From Hyphomicrobiales bacterium (lineage in GTDB: Bacteria > Pseudomonadota > Alphaproteobacteria > Rhizobiales > Aestuariivirgaceae): a DNA stretch of 64,000 nucleotides. The notes beneath the pieces are model-generated. The model was not told where the DNA came from and ran no database searches. It saw only the letters and a list, made by a program, of their open reading frames with translations. The stretch spans positions 81,249 through 145,248 of the forward strand of contig JANYHB010000023.1 in NCBI GenBank assembly GCA_025359265.1. Direction: 5' to 3'. The stretch's first letter is position 1; each line of letters begins with the position of its first letter. A program made the position numbers and the translations under genes. Positions 36,920 through 46,013 of the stretch are shown piece after piece.

Positions 36920-37604
36920 TGCCCTTGGCTTGGCTCTTCTGCAGTTCTTGCTGTAATGGCTTATCGGGAAATACCAGCCCCATGGAAATCACCAATTTCA
37001 AGCCATCTTCCACGCTGATGTCGAGTATTTTTACCTCCTCATGATCGGCGAAGAAAACATAACCTGAGGTTGGATTGGGAGTGGTTGAAATATATATGGC
37101 AAACATTTTGCGCCCCGCCGGAAAGCCCACCTCGCTGCTATCAACTTCGCGTGAAATGAAAGCTAAGGACCAGATGCCCTTACGCGGCCATTCAACCAGG
37201 CAAACTTGCCTGAATGATGCCCCCTGATCAGAAAACAAAGTTTCGAAGATCTGTTTGGAACCCTTGTAGAGGGAGCGAACGACAGGCGTTGAGTTAAGCA
37301 ATTTGTCCCAAAGGGCCAGCACGGTGCGGCCAACAAGGTTCGCCGCAAGAAAGCCCACGAGCGTAATAACCAGAATTGCGACAATAAGGCCAAATCCTGG
37401 AATTTTGAACGGCAAGTAAGTATCGGGATTATAGGCATTGGGGAACATTGGTTTGACGAGACTATCAAACTTTTCAATAAACCACAGGGTGGCCCAAAGC
37501 GTAATTGCGGCTGGGGCAATGATCACGAGGCCGGTGAAAAAATACCGCCGAAGGCGCGGAAACCTTGCAATGCGAAGTACTGGTTTGGGTTCTTCCGTGC
37601 TCAT
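36897..37604 (-). CDS. DUF502 family membrane protein
   Basis: Inner-membrane protein of unknown function. From the ATG at 37604 (MSTEEPKPV, 235 aa) it has two transmembrane helices (about 20-42, LRRYFFTGLVIIAPAAITLWA; and 65-90, IPGFGLIVAILVITLVGFLAA), then the hallmark cytoplasmic LNSTPVVRSLYKGSKQIFETLF and a TPNPTSGYVFF motif. Relatives include plant LCV-like/COV proteins. The longer frame to 37634 reaches toward the Sel1 gene. Its 3' end overlaps recG. Confidence 0.88.
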   Translation of the reverse strand: MSTEEPKPVLRIARFPRLRRYFFTGLVIIAPAAITLWATLWFIEKFDSLVKPMFPNAYNPDTYLPFKIPGFGLIVAILVITLVGFLAANLVGRTVLALWDKLLNSTPVVRSLYKGSKQIFETLFSDQGASFRQVCLVEWPRKGIWSLAFISREVDSSEVGFPAGRKMFAIYISTTPNPTSGYVFFADHEEVKILDISVEDGLKLVISMGLVFPDKPLQQELQKSQAKGISRKSKA

Positions 37605-37652
37605 GCTTTTGTGATGCCAGTGTGTGGGCCACAATTCAAGGGTTAGGGCCGC

Positions 37653-38558
37653 CTATTGTCCTTGATCCATGGGGTTTTGCTCATTCCACACGCGGGCACG
37701 CGCCTCAGCCTCTATGCGTGTTTCTTCTGTTGCGGCAAATCTCAGTTCGCTTAACCTTTCTCTAATTTCTTGGTTTTCATCCGGGCGGGCTGCCTGGGCT
37801 GCAACCAAATACCAGGTTAGAGCCTTTGTGTCGTCTTTCGGCACAATTTCGCCCTTCGCACAAAGCTCACCCATATAGGCTGCTGCCTCAGCCGAATGTT
37901 TGCGAATTGCAGCGTTCAGCCATTTCAGGCCTTGCTGAGGGTTTTCTGTAATGCCGTCGCCCTCAATCGACATAACTGCAAGTCCGTAGAATGCACGGGG
38001 ATGCCCATAGTTCGTCGCCATTTGCAAATAGGTGCGGGCAGCAGCTTGTGGGCTGGCTTTCAATTTTGCTGTGGGAATGCCCAGACGCAAATCATCAGCC
38101 ACACGAATTTTGGCATCTACCATAATGCGCAGGCGGTATGGGTCCTGTTCATCTGGATTGAATTGATCTGCAACACGCTGAAAATATGAAAATGAAATGG
38201 CCGCATCGGCCGGCACGCCGCGCCCCAAGCGGTACATATGTCCGAGATACCAGTCGGCCACCATATTGCCATCTTCAGAGGCACGCAAAAAAGCTGTTCG
38301 TGCACGATCGTAGTCACGCTTGGTGTAGGCATCACGGCCTTGCTTGAGGTCGTTTGTCCAAAAAGGCGTTATGTCGAGTTTAGGTAAATGCAAATCTGGG
38401 TGTGGAAGACGGATTTCAGGTGCGTCTCCAAAAAAATTAAACAACCCCCCAAAAAACCCTTCGGCAGTTGCGTGAAGCGGCATCGCCAGTGTGAGAATCT
38501 GAAAAAGCACAAGAAAGCGCAACCGCGCCTCAAGCTTTCTCTTTGTCACTACCTTCAT
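37653..38558 (-). CDS. Secreted Sel1-like repeat protein
   Basis: A 301-residue protein with an N-terminal signal peptide (hydrophobic FLVLFQILTLAMPLHATA), a short Pro/His-rich stretch and several Sel1-like TPR units: RTAFLRASEDGNMVADWYLGHMYRLGRGV, YLQMATNYGHPRAFYGLAVM, and KWLNAAIRKHSAEAAAYMGELCAKG. Sel1 solenoids act as protein-interaction scaffolds, here probably periplasmic; the partner is unknown. It lies 165 bases after gyrA and 48 before DUF502. Confidence 0.85.
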   Translation of the reverse strand: MKVVTKRKLEARLRFLVLFQILTLAMPLHATAEGFFGGLFNFFGDAPEIRLPHPDLHLPKLDITPFWTNDLKQGRDAYTKRDYDRARTAFLRASEDGNMVADWYLGHMYRLGRGVPADAAISFSYFQRVADQFNPDEQDPYRLRIMVDAKIRVADDLRLGIPTAKLKASPQAAARTYLQMATNYGHPRAFYGLAVMSIEGDGITENPQQGLKWLNAAIRKHSAEAAAYMGELCAKGEIVPKDDTKALTWYLVAAQAARPDENQEIRERLSELRFAATEETRIEAEARARVWNEQNPMDQGQ

Positions 38559-38705
38559 TGCCGGTCACTCTTGCCCGCTCGCCATCAGGAAGCTGGGGCA
38601 TAATTAGTTGGTTGTATAACAGTTTAACAGGCGAGACGGCATAAATGGGGCGGTTCCGAGATTGGCCAACGCCACATAACTGCAAGCGTAGTTATTTCTG
38701 GGCGT

Positions 38706-38721
38706 GTTGCAGCGCTGCAAC
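38706..38721. repeat. Perfect 16-base palindrome after gyrA
   Basis: GTTGCAGCGCTGCAAC reads identically on both strands and begins two bases beyond the gyrA stop. It has no loop and no U tract, so it is a poor classical terminator; it could be an operator or a symmetrical stem in the gyrA mRNA 3' end. Confidence 0.7.
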
Positions 38722-38723
38722 AG

Positions 38724-41516
38724 TTATGGCTCGGCTGTGTTTACAGTTTGGTCGTCTGGATCAACCGGCCCTTCGCTAACGCACTCAACTGAAACCACGT
38801 GTTCATCAGCAGCGGTGTTTATAATGATAACGCCTTGGGTGGAACGGCCCGCCAAACGAATATCATGCACCGGGCAACGGATGACTTGTCCGCCATCCGT
38901 CACCAGCATAAGTTCATCTTTTTCTATTACTGGAAAAGATGCAACGAGTTCGCCATTGCGCTGGTTCACCGCCATTGCCGTAATGCCTTTGCCGCCACGG
39001 CCGGTAATCCGATAATCATAAGAGGAGGTGCGTTTACCATAACCATTGGTTGAGACTGTCAGAATTACCTGTTCAGCGGCCTGCATTTCGGCATAGCGTT
39101 CCGCCGAAAGCGTAAAGGTTTCTGATCCCACTTCTTCATCGGCGGGGGTGATGGCTTCGACCTCGCCAACCGCAGCGCGTGACTTTTTGATGAAGGCATA
39201 GCGCTCATCCGGTGTGGCTTCGATGTGCTTCAGAATGGACAGAGATATAATTTTATCACCTTCGGCCAGACGGATGCCGCGTACGCCGGTTGAACCACGG
39301 CTTTGGAAAACGCGTACTTCGGTTGCGGCAAAGCGAATGCACTGGCCTTTGGCGGTGGTGAGCAAGATGTCATCTGCGTCTGAACAAGTTTCAACGCCCA
39401 CGAGGGCATCCTCTCCCTCCAGCTTCATGGCGATTTTGCCATTACGATTGATGCTTTCGAAATCGGCCAATTCGTTGCGGCGCACGTCGCCTGACTTCGT
39501 GGAAAAGATAATTTGAAGTTGCGCCCAGCTGGCTTCGTCCTCGGGCATTGGCATAATTGTCGTGATGCGCTCACCCTGCTCTAAAGGCAGCAGATTGATC
39601 ATGGCTTTGCCGCGCGCCTGTGGATTACCCACGGGCAGCCGCCAGGTTTTCAATTTATAGACTGTGCCTCTGGATGAGAAGAACAGAATAGGCGTGTGAG
39701 TATTGGCCACAAACAGCTTCGTGATAAAATCCTCGTCACGCACTTGCGCGCCAGCCCGGCCCTTGCCGCCGCGCTTTTGGGCGCGGTAGGCGGATAAGGG
39801 AACACGCTTCACATATCCTGCATGAGAAACCGTCACCACCACGTCTTCGCGCTGGATCAAGTCCTCGTCTTCCACCTCGCCATCATTCTCTTCAATGGCG
39901 GTGCGACGCGGCGTGGCAAAATTGCTTTTAACTTCTTCGAGCTCATTCTTGATAATCGTCTGCACGCGGGCACGGCTGGCCAGAATGGCAAGACAGTCTT
40001 TTATCTCAAGCGCCAGTTTTTCCAATTCTTCGGAGATTTCATCCAAGCCCAACTGGGTAAGCCTCGCAAGGCGCAGCTCCAAAATGGCGCGGGCTTGCTC
40101 ATCGGATAGAAGATAGGTGCCGTCGGCGCGCAGGGTATGGCGCGGATCTGCGATGAGCATGATCAAAGGCTCAAGCATTTTTGCAGGCCAGGCGCGGGCC
40201 ATCAATGCGGCGCGGGCCTCGCCCGTGTCTTTTGAGGCACGGATCAATTTGATGATTTCATCAATATTGGCAACGGCAATGGCAAGGCCAACCAACACAT
40301 GCGCCCTGTCGCGGGCTTTGCGCAGCAGGAATTTGGTGCGGCGGGTCACAACCTCCTCGCGGAAAGTGATGAATGCCTTGAGCAAGTCAATCAGCGTGAG
40401 TTGCTCTGGCCGTCCCCGGTTGAGGGCAATGTTGTTGACGCTGAAGGTGCTTTGAAGTTGCGAAAAACGCCAAAGTTGATTGAGCACCACATCAGCCTCT
40501 GCGTCGCGGCGCAGTTCGATCACCACGCGCACACCCTCACGGCTGCTCTCATCGCGAATATCGGAAATGCCTTCAATGGTCTTATCGCGGATCAAATCCG
40601 CGATTTTTTCCACCATCGTCGATTTGTTCACCTGATAGGGGACTTCCGTGACAACCAGTGCGTGGCGATCTTTGCGGATCTCTTGCACTTCCACTTTTGA
40701 GCGCAAGGTAATGGAGCCGCGCCCTGTACCAAAAGCGCTTTTGATGCCGGCACGCCCCAGAATGATGCCGCCCGTCGGAAAGTCTGGGCCCGGAATGATG
40801 GGCAAAAGTTCTTCGAAGGTGATGGCGGGATTGTCCATTACCGCCAAAGTGGCATCGATCACCTCGCCCAAATTATGTGGGGCCATGTTGGTGGCCATGC
40901 CCACGGCAATGCCGCCTGCACCATTGACCAGCAAGTTGGGAAAGGCGGCAGGAAGAACTGAAGGTTCCTGAAATTCGTTGGAATAGTTGACGTTAAAATC
41001 AACAGTATCTTTGTCGAGGTCATCCAGCATTGGCATTGCCGCCTTGGCAAGCCTGCTTTCAGTGTAACGATCTGCGGCCGGCGGATCGCCATCCATAGAG
41101 CCAAAGTTGCCCTGTCCATCAACCAGTGGCAGCCGAAGTGAAAAATCCTGCGCCATTCGAACAAGCGCATCGTAGATAGCGAGGTTGCCATGCGGGTGAT
41201 ATTTACCCATAACATCGCCAACAATACGTGCGGATTTTTTGTATGGCTTATCAGGCGTAAAGCCATTTTCATACATCGTATAAAGAATGCGGCGGTGCAC
41301 TGGTTTCAGGCCATCGCGCACATCTGGCAGTGCGCGAGAAACAATCACGCTCATCGCATAATCGAGGTAAGACTTTTTCATCTCCTCTTCGATGGTGATC
41401 AGGGAAATTTCATTCGGATTGGCAGGCGGGAGCGCCTGCTTGTCGTTTTCGTCTTTGGCCACTGAAGCTTGGTTACCTTGCGTTTTGCCGTGCCCAAAAC
41501 GCTCCCATCCGATCAT
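38724..41516 (-). CDS. gyrA: DNA gyrase subunit A
   Basis: DNA-breakage subunit of gyrase, which introduces negative supercoils. The 930-residue protein has the winged-helix active site with Tyr151 in [10 protein letters not shown], and the GyrA box QKRGGKG in the C-terminal DNA-wrapping beta-pinwheel, which identifies GyrA rather than ParC. In the quinolone-determining segment [10 protein letters not shown], the positions equivalent to E. coli Asp82 and Ser83 are Asn111 and Leu112. The start may be the ATG at 41516 or a GTG at 41462. A downstream palindrome and the Sel1 and DUF502 genes follow. Confidence 0.97.
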   Translation of the reverse strand: MIGWERFGHGKTQGNQASVAKDENDKQALPPANPNEISLITIEEEMKKSYLDYAMSVIVSRALPDVRDGLKPVHRRILYTMYENGFTPDKPYKKSARIVGDVMGKYHPHGNLAIYDALVRMAQDFSLRLPLVDGQGNFGSMDGDPPAADRYTESRLAKAAMPMLDDLDKDTVDFNVNYSNEFQEPSVLPAAFPNLLVNGAGGIAVGMATNMAPHNLGEVIDATLAVMDNPAITFEELLPIIPGPDFPTGGIILGRAGIKSAFGTGRGSITLRSKVEVQEIRKDRHALVVTEVPYQVNKSTMVEKIADLIRDKTIEGISDIRDESSREGVRVVIELRRDAEADVVLNQLWRFSQLQSTFSVNNIALNRGRPEQLTLIDLLKAFITFREEVVTRRTKFLLRKARDRAHVLVGLAIAVANIDEIIKLIRASKDTGEARAALMARAWPAKMLEPLIMLIADPRHTLRADGTYLLSDEQARAILELRLARLTQLGLDEISEELEKLALEIKDCLAILASRARVQTIIKNELEEVKSNFATPRRTAIEENDGEVEDEDLIQREDVVVTVSHAGYVKRVPLSAYRAQKRGGKGRAGAQVRDEDFITKLFVANTHTPILFFSSRGTVYKLKTWRLPVGNPQARGKAMINLLPLEQGERITTIMPMPEDEASWAQLQIIFSTKSGDVRRNELADFESINRNGKIAMKLEGEDALVGVETCSDADDILLTTAKGQCIRFAATEVRVFQSRGSTGVRGIRLAEGDKIISLSILKHIEATPDERYAFIKKSRAAVGEVEAITPADEEVGSETFTLSAERYAEMQAAEQVILTVSTNGYGKRTSSYDYRITGRGGKGITAMAVNQRNGELVASFPVIEKDELMLVTDGGQVIRCPVHDIRLAGRSTQGVIIINTAADEHVVSVECVSEGPVDPDDQTVNTAEP

Positions 41517-41612
41517 CAGAATCGGGTGGGTTTAGGACACGATGGAGTTTAGACTTTTCGGGCCTTGCGAGCAATCAAAAGGGCTTGGTCAAACTGCGTT
41601 GGTTTGATGAAA

Positions 41613-41963
41613 TCAGCGTTTTATGGTGAATACACTACCGCGCCATTGATAGCCTTCATCAATCAGGCTTTCGCATTGAAGTTTATGGTCGAGCCAGCGC
41701 TTAAAAACCACACAAAACTTGTCGCCTCTGATGCTCCAGCGCCCGGTATCATGGTCGCCCTTGTCGGTGGTGCCTGAAACCGCACCATTAGCCTTTAATA
41801 CCACCGTCAATTTGACCTTGTTCGCCACACTCACATGAAAGGTGCCGGGGGCCAGTTTCCTGAGTTCGGCAGCGCCCATCGTGTCGGCTTGGGCCGTATT
41901 GCAAGCGGCCGTTGCAAAAGCAAAAATCGTTGAAGAAAACCGCATTCCAAAAGTGTTCATCAT
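41613..41963 (-). CDS. Small secreted protein of unknown function (DUF995-like)
   Basis: A 116-residue precursor with a signal peptide (ending NTAQA, about residue 26) and a mature part that reads APGTFHVSVANKVKLTVVLKANGAVSG...GRWSIRGDKFCVVFKRW and KLQCES, with two cysteines that could pair. The pattern of a small beta-rich periplasmic domain with a W-x(6)-FC-x(4)-KRW segment recalls DUF995, but I cannot confirm membership. No function is assigned. It lies downstream of another secreted protein of unknown function. Confidence 0.6.
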   Translation of the reverse strand: MMNTFGMRFSSTIFAFATAACNTAQADTMGAAELRKLAPGTFHVSVANKVKLTVVLKANGAVSGTTDKGDHDTGRWSIRGDKFCVVFKRWLDHKLQCESLIDEGYQWRGSVFTIKR

Positions 41964-41996
41964 CGGTAACCATTTCCATTTGGCGATTTAGCACCG

Positions 41997-43028
41997 TTAC
42001 TTTACAATCAATCGACCGTTTTTCACCACGGTCACAGCGTTGTGCTGATCATCATACGTTGGGTCAATATCGTAGTCTTTCAGCAAAAACCCGCCGTCGT
42101 CAAATATCCAAGTGCCGCTGGATGAGGCATCGGCCACGCCGCGCCATTTGGCAAATTCGCTGATAGACTGGCTGGCGGGGTCAAATCCGGCGTTGGTCAG
42201 TTCAGTGCTCGCCGCAAAGCCCTTGAACGTCATCGATTTCAGCTTGGCATTTTCTTGATCGGAATAGGTGTAGTTGAATTGCGGTGCGGCGAAGCTCAGT
42301 CGCTGTAAGCCAAGTGCGCCTGCGTCGAGATAAAACACGAAGGACTCGTTATAGGCCGCCATGGTGCATGAAAAGACAAAGAGTGTGGCCTTGTTGTCGG
42401 TCTGGTCTGGTGCAGCATCTTTCGGTTTGTATTTGATCACATGGACTTCGGGTTCATTGAGGCCAGCCAACGTGTCTGCCACTTTTTCGCAAGCGCCCTT
42501 CGTCTCGGAAACAAATTTTGCCTTGGCGGTCTCCACCGTTGCCGCAATGGCGCCTGCATCTGGTGGTGCATCACCGCATTTTGGCAACGAATAACGCGAA
42601 AAGTCGTCCTTTTTAATCGGTTTCAGTTTAGCACTTTCAATGTGCAGCGGTGTGTAGGGTGGCTCTTGAGCGGCAGCATTGACTTGGCGCAACACATAGC
42701 AACCAGCGAAATAGCTTGCCGTGTCTTTGGCATCTTTGGCGCGAATGGCCACGGGCACATTGAAGAAAGTTGAGCCGGCGGCCCCATCGCCAGATACCTC
42801 GCCCACAAGCACGTCAACATGCTCGGTGTTTTCAAAGCCTTTGCGGTAAGTTGCAAAGTCCTTGGCTGGTGCATCGCCGTAATAACTCCAAGCCCGGGCA
42901 TATTCATGATTGTTGATAGCGCTGTAGAGTGAGCGGATAAGGCTTTCTGGAGACGAGCGATCATCATCGGCTTTGGCGGCTGAGTTGATAAGCGCCAAAC
43001 TAATGAGCAACAGGGTCAAAGATTTCAT
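41997..43028 (-). CDS. Secreted protein with DUF1176-like C-terminal half
   Basis: A 343-residue protein with a signal peptide (MKSLTLLLISLALINSAAKA), an NTF2-like N-terminal segment (SPESLIRSLYSAINNHEYARAWSYY), and a C-terminal half (from about 190) with FVFSCTMAAYNESFVFYL and a terminal SSSGTWIFDDGGFLLKDY, which resembles DUF1176 domains. Cysteine-containing segments suggest periplasmic disulfides. Function unknown. It precedes the smaller secreted gene by 33 bases, so the two may be co-expressed. Confidence 0.6.
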   Translation of the reverse strand: MKSLTLLLISLALINSAAKADDDRSSPESLIRSLYSAINNHEYARAWSYYGDAPAKDFATYRKGFENTEHVDVLVGEVSGDGAAGSTFFNVPVAIRAKDAKDTASYFAGCYVLRQVNAAAQEPPYTPLHIESAKLKPIKKDDFSRYSLPKCGDAPPDAGAIAATVETAKAKFVSETKGACEKVADTLAGLNEPEVHVIKYKPKDAAPDQTDNKATLFVFSCTMAAYNESFVFYLDAGALGLQRLSFAAPQFNYTYSDQENAKLKSMTFKGFAASTELTNAGFDPASQSISEFAKWRGVADASSSGTWIFDDGGFLLKDYDIDPTYDDQHNAVTVVKNGRLIVK

Positions 43029-43083
43029 GCAAGCCTCCGCTTTTCAACACCATAGCCCAGAAGCCAACTGCGCGCAGCAATGA

Positions 43084-43380
43084 TCACAAAAGAATTGGCG
43101 GAAAAGTCCCGGCCTTTTGTCGCTCTTTCCGCAGCGCTGTAAAGGCCCACCAATTCAGGGCTTCCCCGGTTCTGGCTTGGTGGATGGCGGCGGCAAAAGT
43201 GTCGTGAACACAAGGGTCGTGCCGGGAGGCGGTGATCACGCAAAGCCTGGCATAGAGTTTGTCAGCATCCTGGGTGGCCAATTGGGAAACGCTTCTGATG
43301 CCCAGCAATTCAAAATCCAAAAGCATGGCCTTGCCGATATTGCGCAAGTCGCCCAGCGGCATCACGCTGGAGCGTGGCAT
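43084..43380 (-). CDS. Cdd1-like helix-hairpin-helix protein
   Basis: A 98-residue protein matching the 'pathogenicity locus' (Cdd1) family: LRNIGKAMLLDFELLGIRSVSQLATQDADKLYARLC followed by RHDPCVHDTFAAAIHQ and WWAFTALRK. The N-terminal half is a helix-hairpin-helix, usually a non-specific DNA-binding or dimerisation element. Despite the family name there is no direct evidence for a virulence role. It overlaps the VOC gene by 19 bases. Confidence 0.78.
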   Translation of the reverse strand: MPRSSVMPLGDLRNIGKAMLLDFELLGIRSVSQLATQDADKLYARLCVITASRHDPCVHDTFAAAIHQARTGEALNWWAFTALRKERQKAGTFPPILL

Positions 43381-43748
43381 ACCGCCTCAATATTGTTGCC
43401 ATCCAGATCGTAAACGAAAGCACCGTAATAATTGGCGTGGTAATGGGCGCGGATGCCGGGTGGGCCGTTGTCTTTGCCGCCCGCAGCCAAGGCTGCTTTG
43501 TAAAAGGCATCCACCTGTGCACGGGTTGCAGTGAAGGCCACGTGGCAGTTGCCTTCGCCAGCTTTCCCGCCACTGATCCAGAAAGTGGGCCGATTATCAA
43601 GACCGTAACCACAAGCAGAATGAGTGCCTGTCATCTCTGCCGTTACATCCATCAAGCGGGTGATGCCCAAGGGCTTCAATGCAGCGTCAAAAAATACAAT
43701 GGCTTTTTCAATTTTGCTCACCGGAATGCCCAGATGGTCAATCATCAA
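43362..43748 (-). CDS. VOC (glyoxalase/bleomycin-resistance) family protein
   Basis: A 128-residue vicinal-oxygen-chelate protein: [22 protein letters not shown] at the N-terminus and [19 protein letters not shown] at the C-terminus, with His4 and the Glu of NNIEAV as likely metal ligands. Substrate unknown; the group resembles lactoylglutathione-lyase-like proteins. It overlaps ssb upstream by four bases and the Cdd1-like gene downstream by 19, so these three are probably one SOS-influenced transcript. Confidence 0.85.
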   Translation of the reverse strand: MMIDHLGIPVSKIEKAIVFFDAALKPLGITRLMDVTAEMTGTHSACGYGLDNRPTFWISGGKAGEGNCHVAFTATRAQVDAFYKAALAAGGKDNGPPGIRAHYHANYYGAFVYDLDGNNIEAVCHAPA

Positions 43749-44233
43749 AACGGAACCTCGTCATCAAGATCACGCGAGAAACTTTGTTTGGGCGAACTGC
43801 TGCGTGGCTTCTCCATGGGGCTGGATGCACCGAAATCATCGCCTCCGCCATAAGATGCGCCGCCACTGTCACCGCTGTTCGGTTTGCCGCCCAACATGGT
43901 GAGTTCACCACGGAAGTTTTGTAGCACCACTTCGGTTGAGTATTTTTCCACGCCATCTTTGTCGGTGTATTTGCGGGTTTGCAGTTGGCCCTCGATATAA
44001 ACGGTCGAACCCTTCTTCAAATATTGCTCTGCCACCTTGGCCAAGTTTTCATTGAAGATCACCACACGGTGCCATTCGGTTTTTTCTTTGCGCTCGCCAG
44101 AGGATTTATCGCGCCAACTTTCAGATGTGGCGATCGAAATACTCACAATGGGCTTGCCGTCTTGGGTGTGGCGCACCTCAGGGTCTTTACCCAGATTGCC
44201 CACCAGAATTACCTTATTTACTGATCCTGCCAT
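43745..44233 (-). CDS. ssb: Single-stranded DNA-binding protein
   Basis: Tetrameric OB-fold protein coating ssDNA in replication, recombination and repair. The 162-residue product starts [28 protein letters not shown] (ATG 44233; the GTG one codon earlier is less likely), continues with [24 protein letters not shown], then has a Gly/Ser-rich linker and the acidic interaction tip DLDDEVPF. An SOS box lies 85 bases upstream, so LexA control is expected. Confidence 0.97.
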   Translation of the reverse strand: MAGSVNKVILVGNLGKDPEVRHTQDGKPIVSISIATSESWRDKSSGERKEKTEWHRVVIFNENLAKVAEQYLKKGSTVYIEGQLQTRKYTDKDGVEKYSTEVVLQNFRGELTMLGGKPNSGDSGGASYGGGDDFGASSPMEKPRSSSPKQSFSRDLDDEVPF

Positions 44234-44317
44234 CACTCGTCTCCCGTTACCAAACCGCTCTTAGCCGCTCTCTCCTCATATGGGCGGCAGAAGAGAATTT
44301 CGTCCACAAGAGAATAC

Positions 44318-44332
44318 GTTCACTTTACGTTC
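44318..44332 (-). promoter_or_regulatory. LexA (SOS) box upstream of ssb
   Basis: GTTC-ACTTTAC-GTTC on the + strand, equal to GAAC-N7-GAAC on the - strand, the alphaproteobacterial LexA consensus. It lies 85 bases before the ssb start and beyond the terminator of the upstream small ORF, in the expected promoter position. Confidence 0.8.
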
Positions 44333-44344
44333 TGCGTCAAGCGA

Positions 44345-44380
44345 AAAAACAAGGCCTGCGTTTCCGTCAGGCCTTGTTTC
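44345..44380 (-). terminator. Terminator between small ORF and ssb
   Basis: AAACAAGGCCTG pairs with CAGGCCTTGTTT around a nine-base loop. On the - strand the stem runs into TTTTTTCGC, making it a rho-independent terminator for the small gene at 44412-44573. Confidence 0.85.
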
Positions 44381-44411
44381 GTTTGTGGTTGGCTTTAGGG
44401 ATTTGTGAGAA

Positions 44412-44573
44412 TTACCCACGATAAAATAGCTTCACCAATTTGCCGAGGCGGGTATCGTGGTGTTTCAGGGCTTTTTCCTGCTTCATGTTGCGCAGCAAGG
44501 CCACTGTGTAAACATCTGATACTACGTTTAAAAGTGTCCAGTTCATGACATGCTCCATCGTTTGATGCTCCAT
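44412..44573 (-). CDS. Small basic protein, divergent from LysR regulator
   Basis: An unannotated-size ORF of 53 codons from the ATG at 44573, or 44 codons from the internal ATG at 44546, which has GGAG six bases upstream and is my preferred start (MNWTLLNVVSDVYTV...). The C-terminal half is Lys/Arg/His-rich (KQEKALKHHDTRLGKLVKLF) after an apolar helix. It has its own terminator downstream and lies head-to-head with a LysR-type gene, a layout typical of LysR targets. I do not recognise the family. Confidence 0.5.
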   Translation of the reverse strand: MEHQTMEHVMNWTLLNVVSDVYTVALLRNMKQEKALKHHDTRLGKLVKLFYRG

Positions 44574-44594
44574 ATCTAAGTTTGTGCGAATGAG

Positions 44595-44623
44595 AACTCA
44601 AACTGCGAAAAGTGACATGAGTT
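44595..44623. promoter_or_regulatory. Candidate LysR-type operator
   Basis: AACTCA (44595-44600) and TGAGTT (44618-44623) form a perfect interrupted dyad with 17 bases between arms, and a further TGAG (44591-44594) makes TGAGAACTCA. It lies between the divergent small ORF and LysR gene. Confidence 0.4.
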
Positions 44624-44662
44624 GTAACAAAACCTTACATGGTTGTGATATAGAGACGAGCA

Positions 44663-45589
44663 ATGGCACGCCGACTCCCCTCTCTTAATGGCCTGAAAGC
44701 CTTTGAAGCCGCCGCCCGCGCAGAAAGCTTTACCGACGCGGCAGCCGAGCTATTTGTCACGCACGCCGCAATCAGCAGGCATATGCGCGAATTGGAAGAC
44801 TATCTGGGCACGCAACTCTTCATCCGCACCGGGCGCGGTGTTGAGCTGACCGACGCAGGGCGCCAGTTCGGCGGGCGCTTATCGCCACTATTTGATCAGT
44901 TAGCAGATGCCTCGCGTGAGGCCGCAGCAGTTGGGCAGGTGCGGTCGCTTAAAGTTTCCGTGCAACCTAATTTGGCTTCGCATTGGCTGGTTGCAAGGCT
45001 GGGTGCATTTAATGAGTTGCATCCTGATATTGAGCTGCTCGTTGATTCATCCAATGATCTGGTGGATTTTTATGCCCAGGATATCGATCTTGGCCTGCGT
45101 TATGGTTATGGCAATTGGGAAGATGTGGACGCCGTGAAGTTGACTGAATGTGTGGTGTTCCCCGTGTGCTCTGCGGGCTATTTGGAAAAGCACAAAGGCA
45201 TTACGCCCAAGGATTTGCCCAAGTTAAATTTACTGCACGAAGACAAAAAACAATGGTGGACGGATTGGTTGGCTTTTGCTGGCGTGGAAACATCGGAAGC
45301 CAATCGGGGCCCGGTTTATCAAAGCCAACTGGCCCTGGAGGCGGCGCAAAATGGCCAAGGTTTTGCACTGGCTGATCAGATTTTATTTACGCGCAGCATG
45401 GTGGAGGGATGGTTGGTGAAACCCTTCTCACAGGAGATGAAAGACCATGGCGGCTATTGGCTGGTTCGCAAAAAAGGTTCACGCGAGAGCGGCCCCATGC
45501 GCGCTTTTCGTGAATGGTTAGCGGGCGAAATCGTGGATACCAACCGCAAATACCAACAGGTCAAGCAGCAGGGCTTGAAGCAGCCGTGA
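44663..45589 (+). CDS. LysR-type transcriptional regulator (GcvA-like)
   Basis: A 308-residue LysR regulator. The N-terminal winged helix is MARRLPSLNGLKAFEAAARAESFTDAAAELFVTHAAISRHMRELE with LF.RTGRGVELTDAG, the GcvA subgroup form, and is followed by a periplasmic-binding-like effector domain (about 90-290, NLASHWLVARLGAFNELHPDIELLV). The effector is not predictable; GcvA itself controls glycine cleavage, but the subgroup is broad (AmpR, TrpI). It diverges from the small ORF at 44412-44573, its most likely direct target. Confidence 0.9.
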   Translation: MARRLPSLNGLKAFEAAARAESFTDAAAELFVTHAAISRHMRELEDYLGTQLFIRTGRGVELTDAGRQFGGRLSPLFDQLADASREAAAVGQVRSLKVSVQPNLASHWLVARLGAFNELHPDIELLVDSSNDLVDFYAQDIDLGLRYGYGNWEDVDAVKLTECVVFPVCSAGYLEKHKGITPKDLPKLNLLHEDKKQWWTDWLAFAGVETSEANRGPVYQSQLALEAAQNGQGFALADQILFTRSMVEGWLVKPFSQEMKDHGGYWLVRKKGSRESGPMRAFREWLAGEIVDTNRKYQQVKQQGLKQP

Positions 45590-45632
45590 AAACCCTGCAA
45601 CTCACATGCGTATAACAAGTGAGAATCGTTCC

Positions 45633-46013
45633 ATGCCCAAGAAATTGAAATATGACTGCCTCAAGTGCCCGGGATATTGTTGTTCTTATCCGGTGATTGA
45701 AGTGAAAAACCGCGATGCTGCGCGCATTGCGAAGCACTTTAATTTGCCCATGGAAAAAGCCGAGAAGAAATATTTCAAATCCGCCCATGGTTACAAGCGC
45801 ATTATGAAACGCAAAACTGACCCGCACTTCGGCAAGATTTGCCAGTTCTTTGATACCCAGGCGCGGCGCTGCTCTATCTATGAAGCGCGACCATTTCCGT
45901 GCAAAGATTTTCCGGGGGAAGATAATTGCGGATATTACGATTTTCTGGCGTTTGAAAGATTAGCGCAAGCTGATAGGACGTTTATTTCGACAACCGATCA
46001 TAAAGAGAATTGA
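45633..46013 (+). CDS. YkgJ-type Fe/Zn-chelating cysteine-cluster protein
   Basis: From the ATG at 45633 (MPKKLKYDCLKCPGYCC, 126 aa) this is a YkgJ/UPF0153-like protein with the metal-binding clusters CLKCPGYCC, a later CSIYEARPFPCKDFPG and a terminal Cys-Gly-Tyr. Conserved cysteines probably bind Zn or Fe; no enzymatic role is proven. The upstream ATG at 45606 would add nine residues without support. It follows the LysR gene in the same direction. Confidence 0.82.
   Translation: MPKKLKYDCLKCPGYCCSYPVIEVKNRDAARIAKHFNLPMEKAEKKYFKSAHGYKRIMKRKTDPHFGKICQFFDTQARRCSIYEARPFPCKDFPGEDNCGYYDFLAFERLAQADRTFISTTDHKEN

Noticed and set aside
44395..44601. 68-codon ORF on the - strand overlapping the small LysR-linked ORF
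   Set aside because: A different frame from the 44412-44573 ORF, without its ribosome-binding site; composition looks random.
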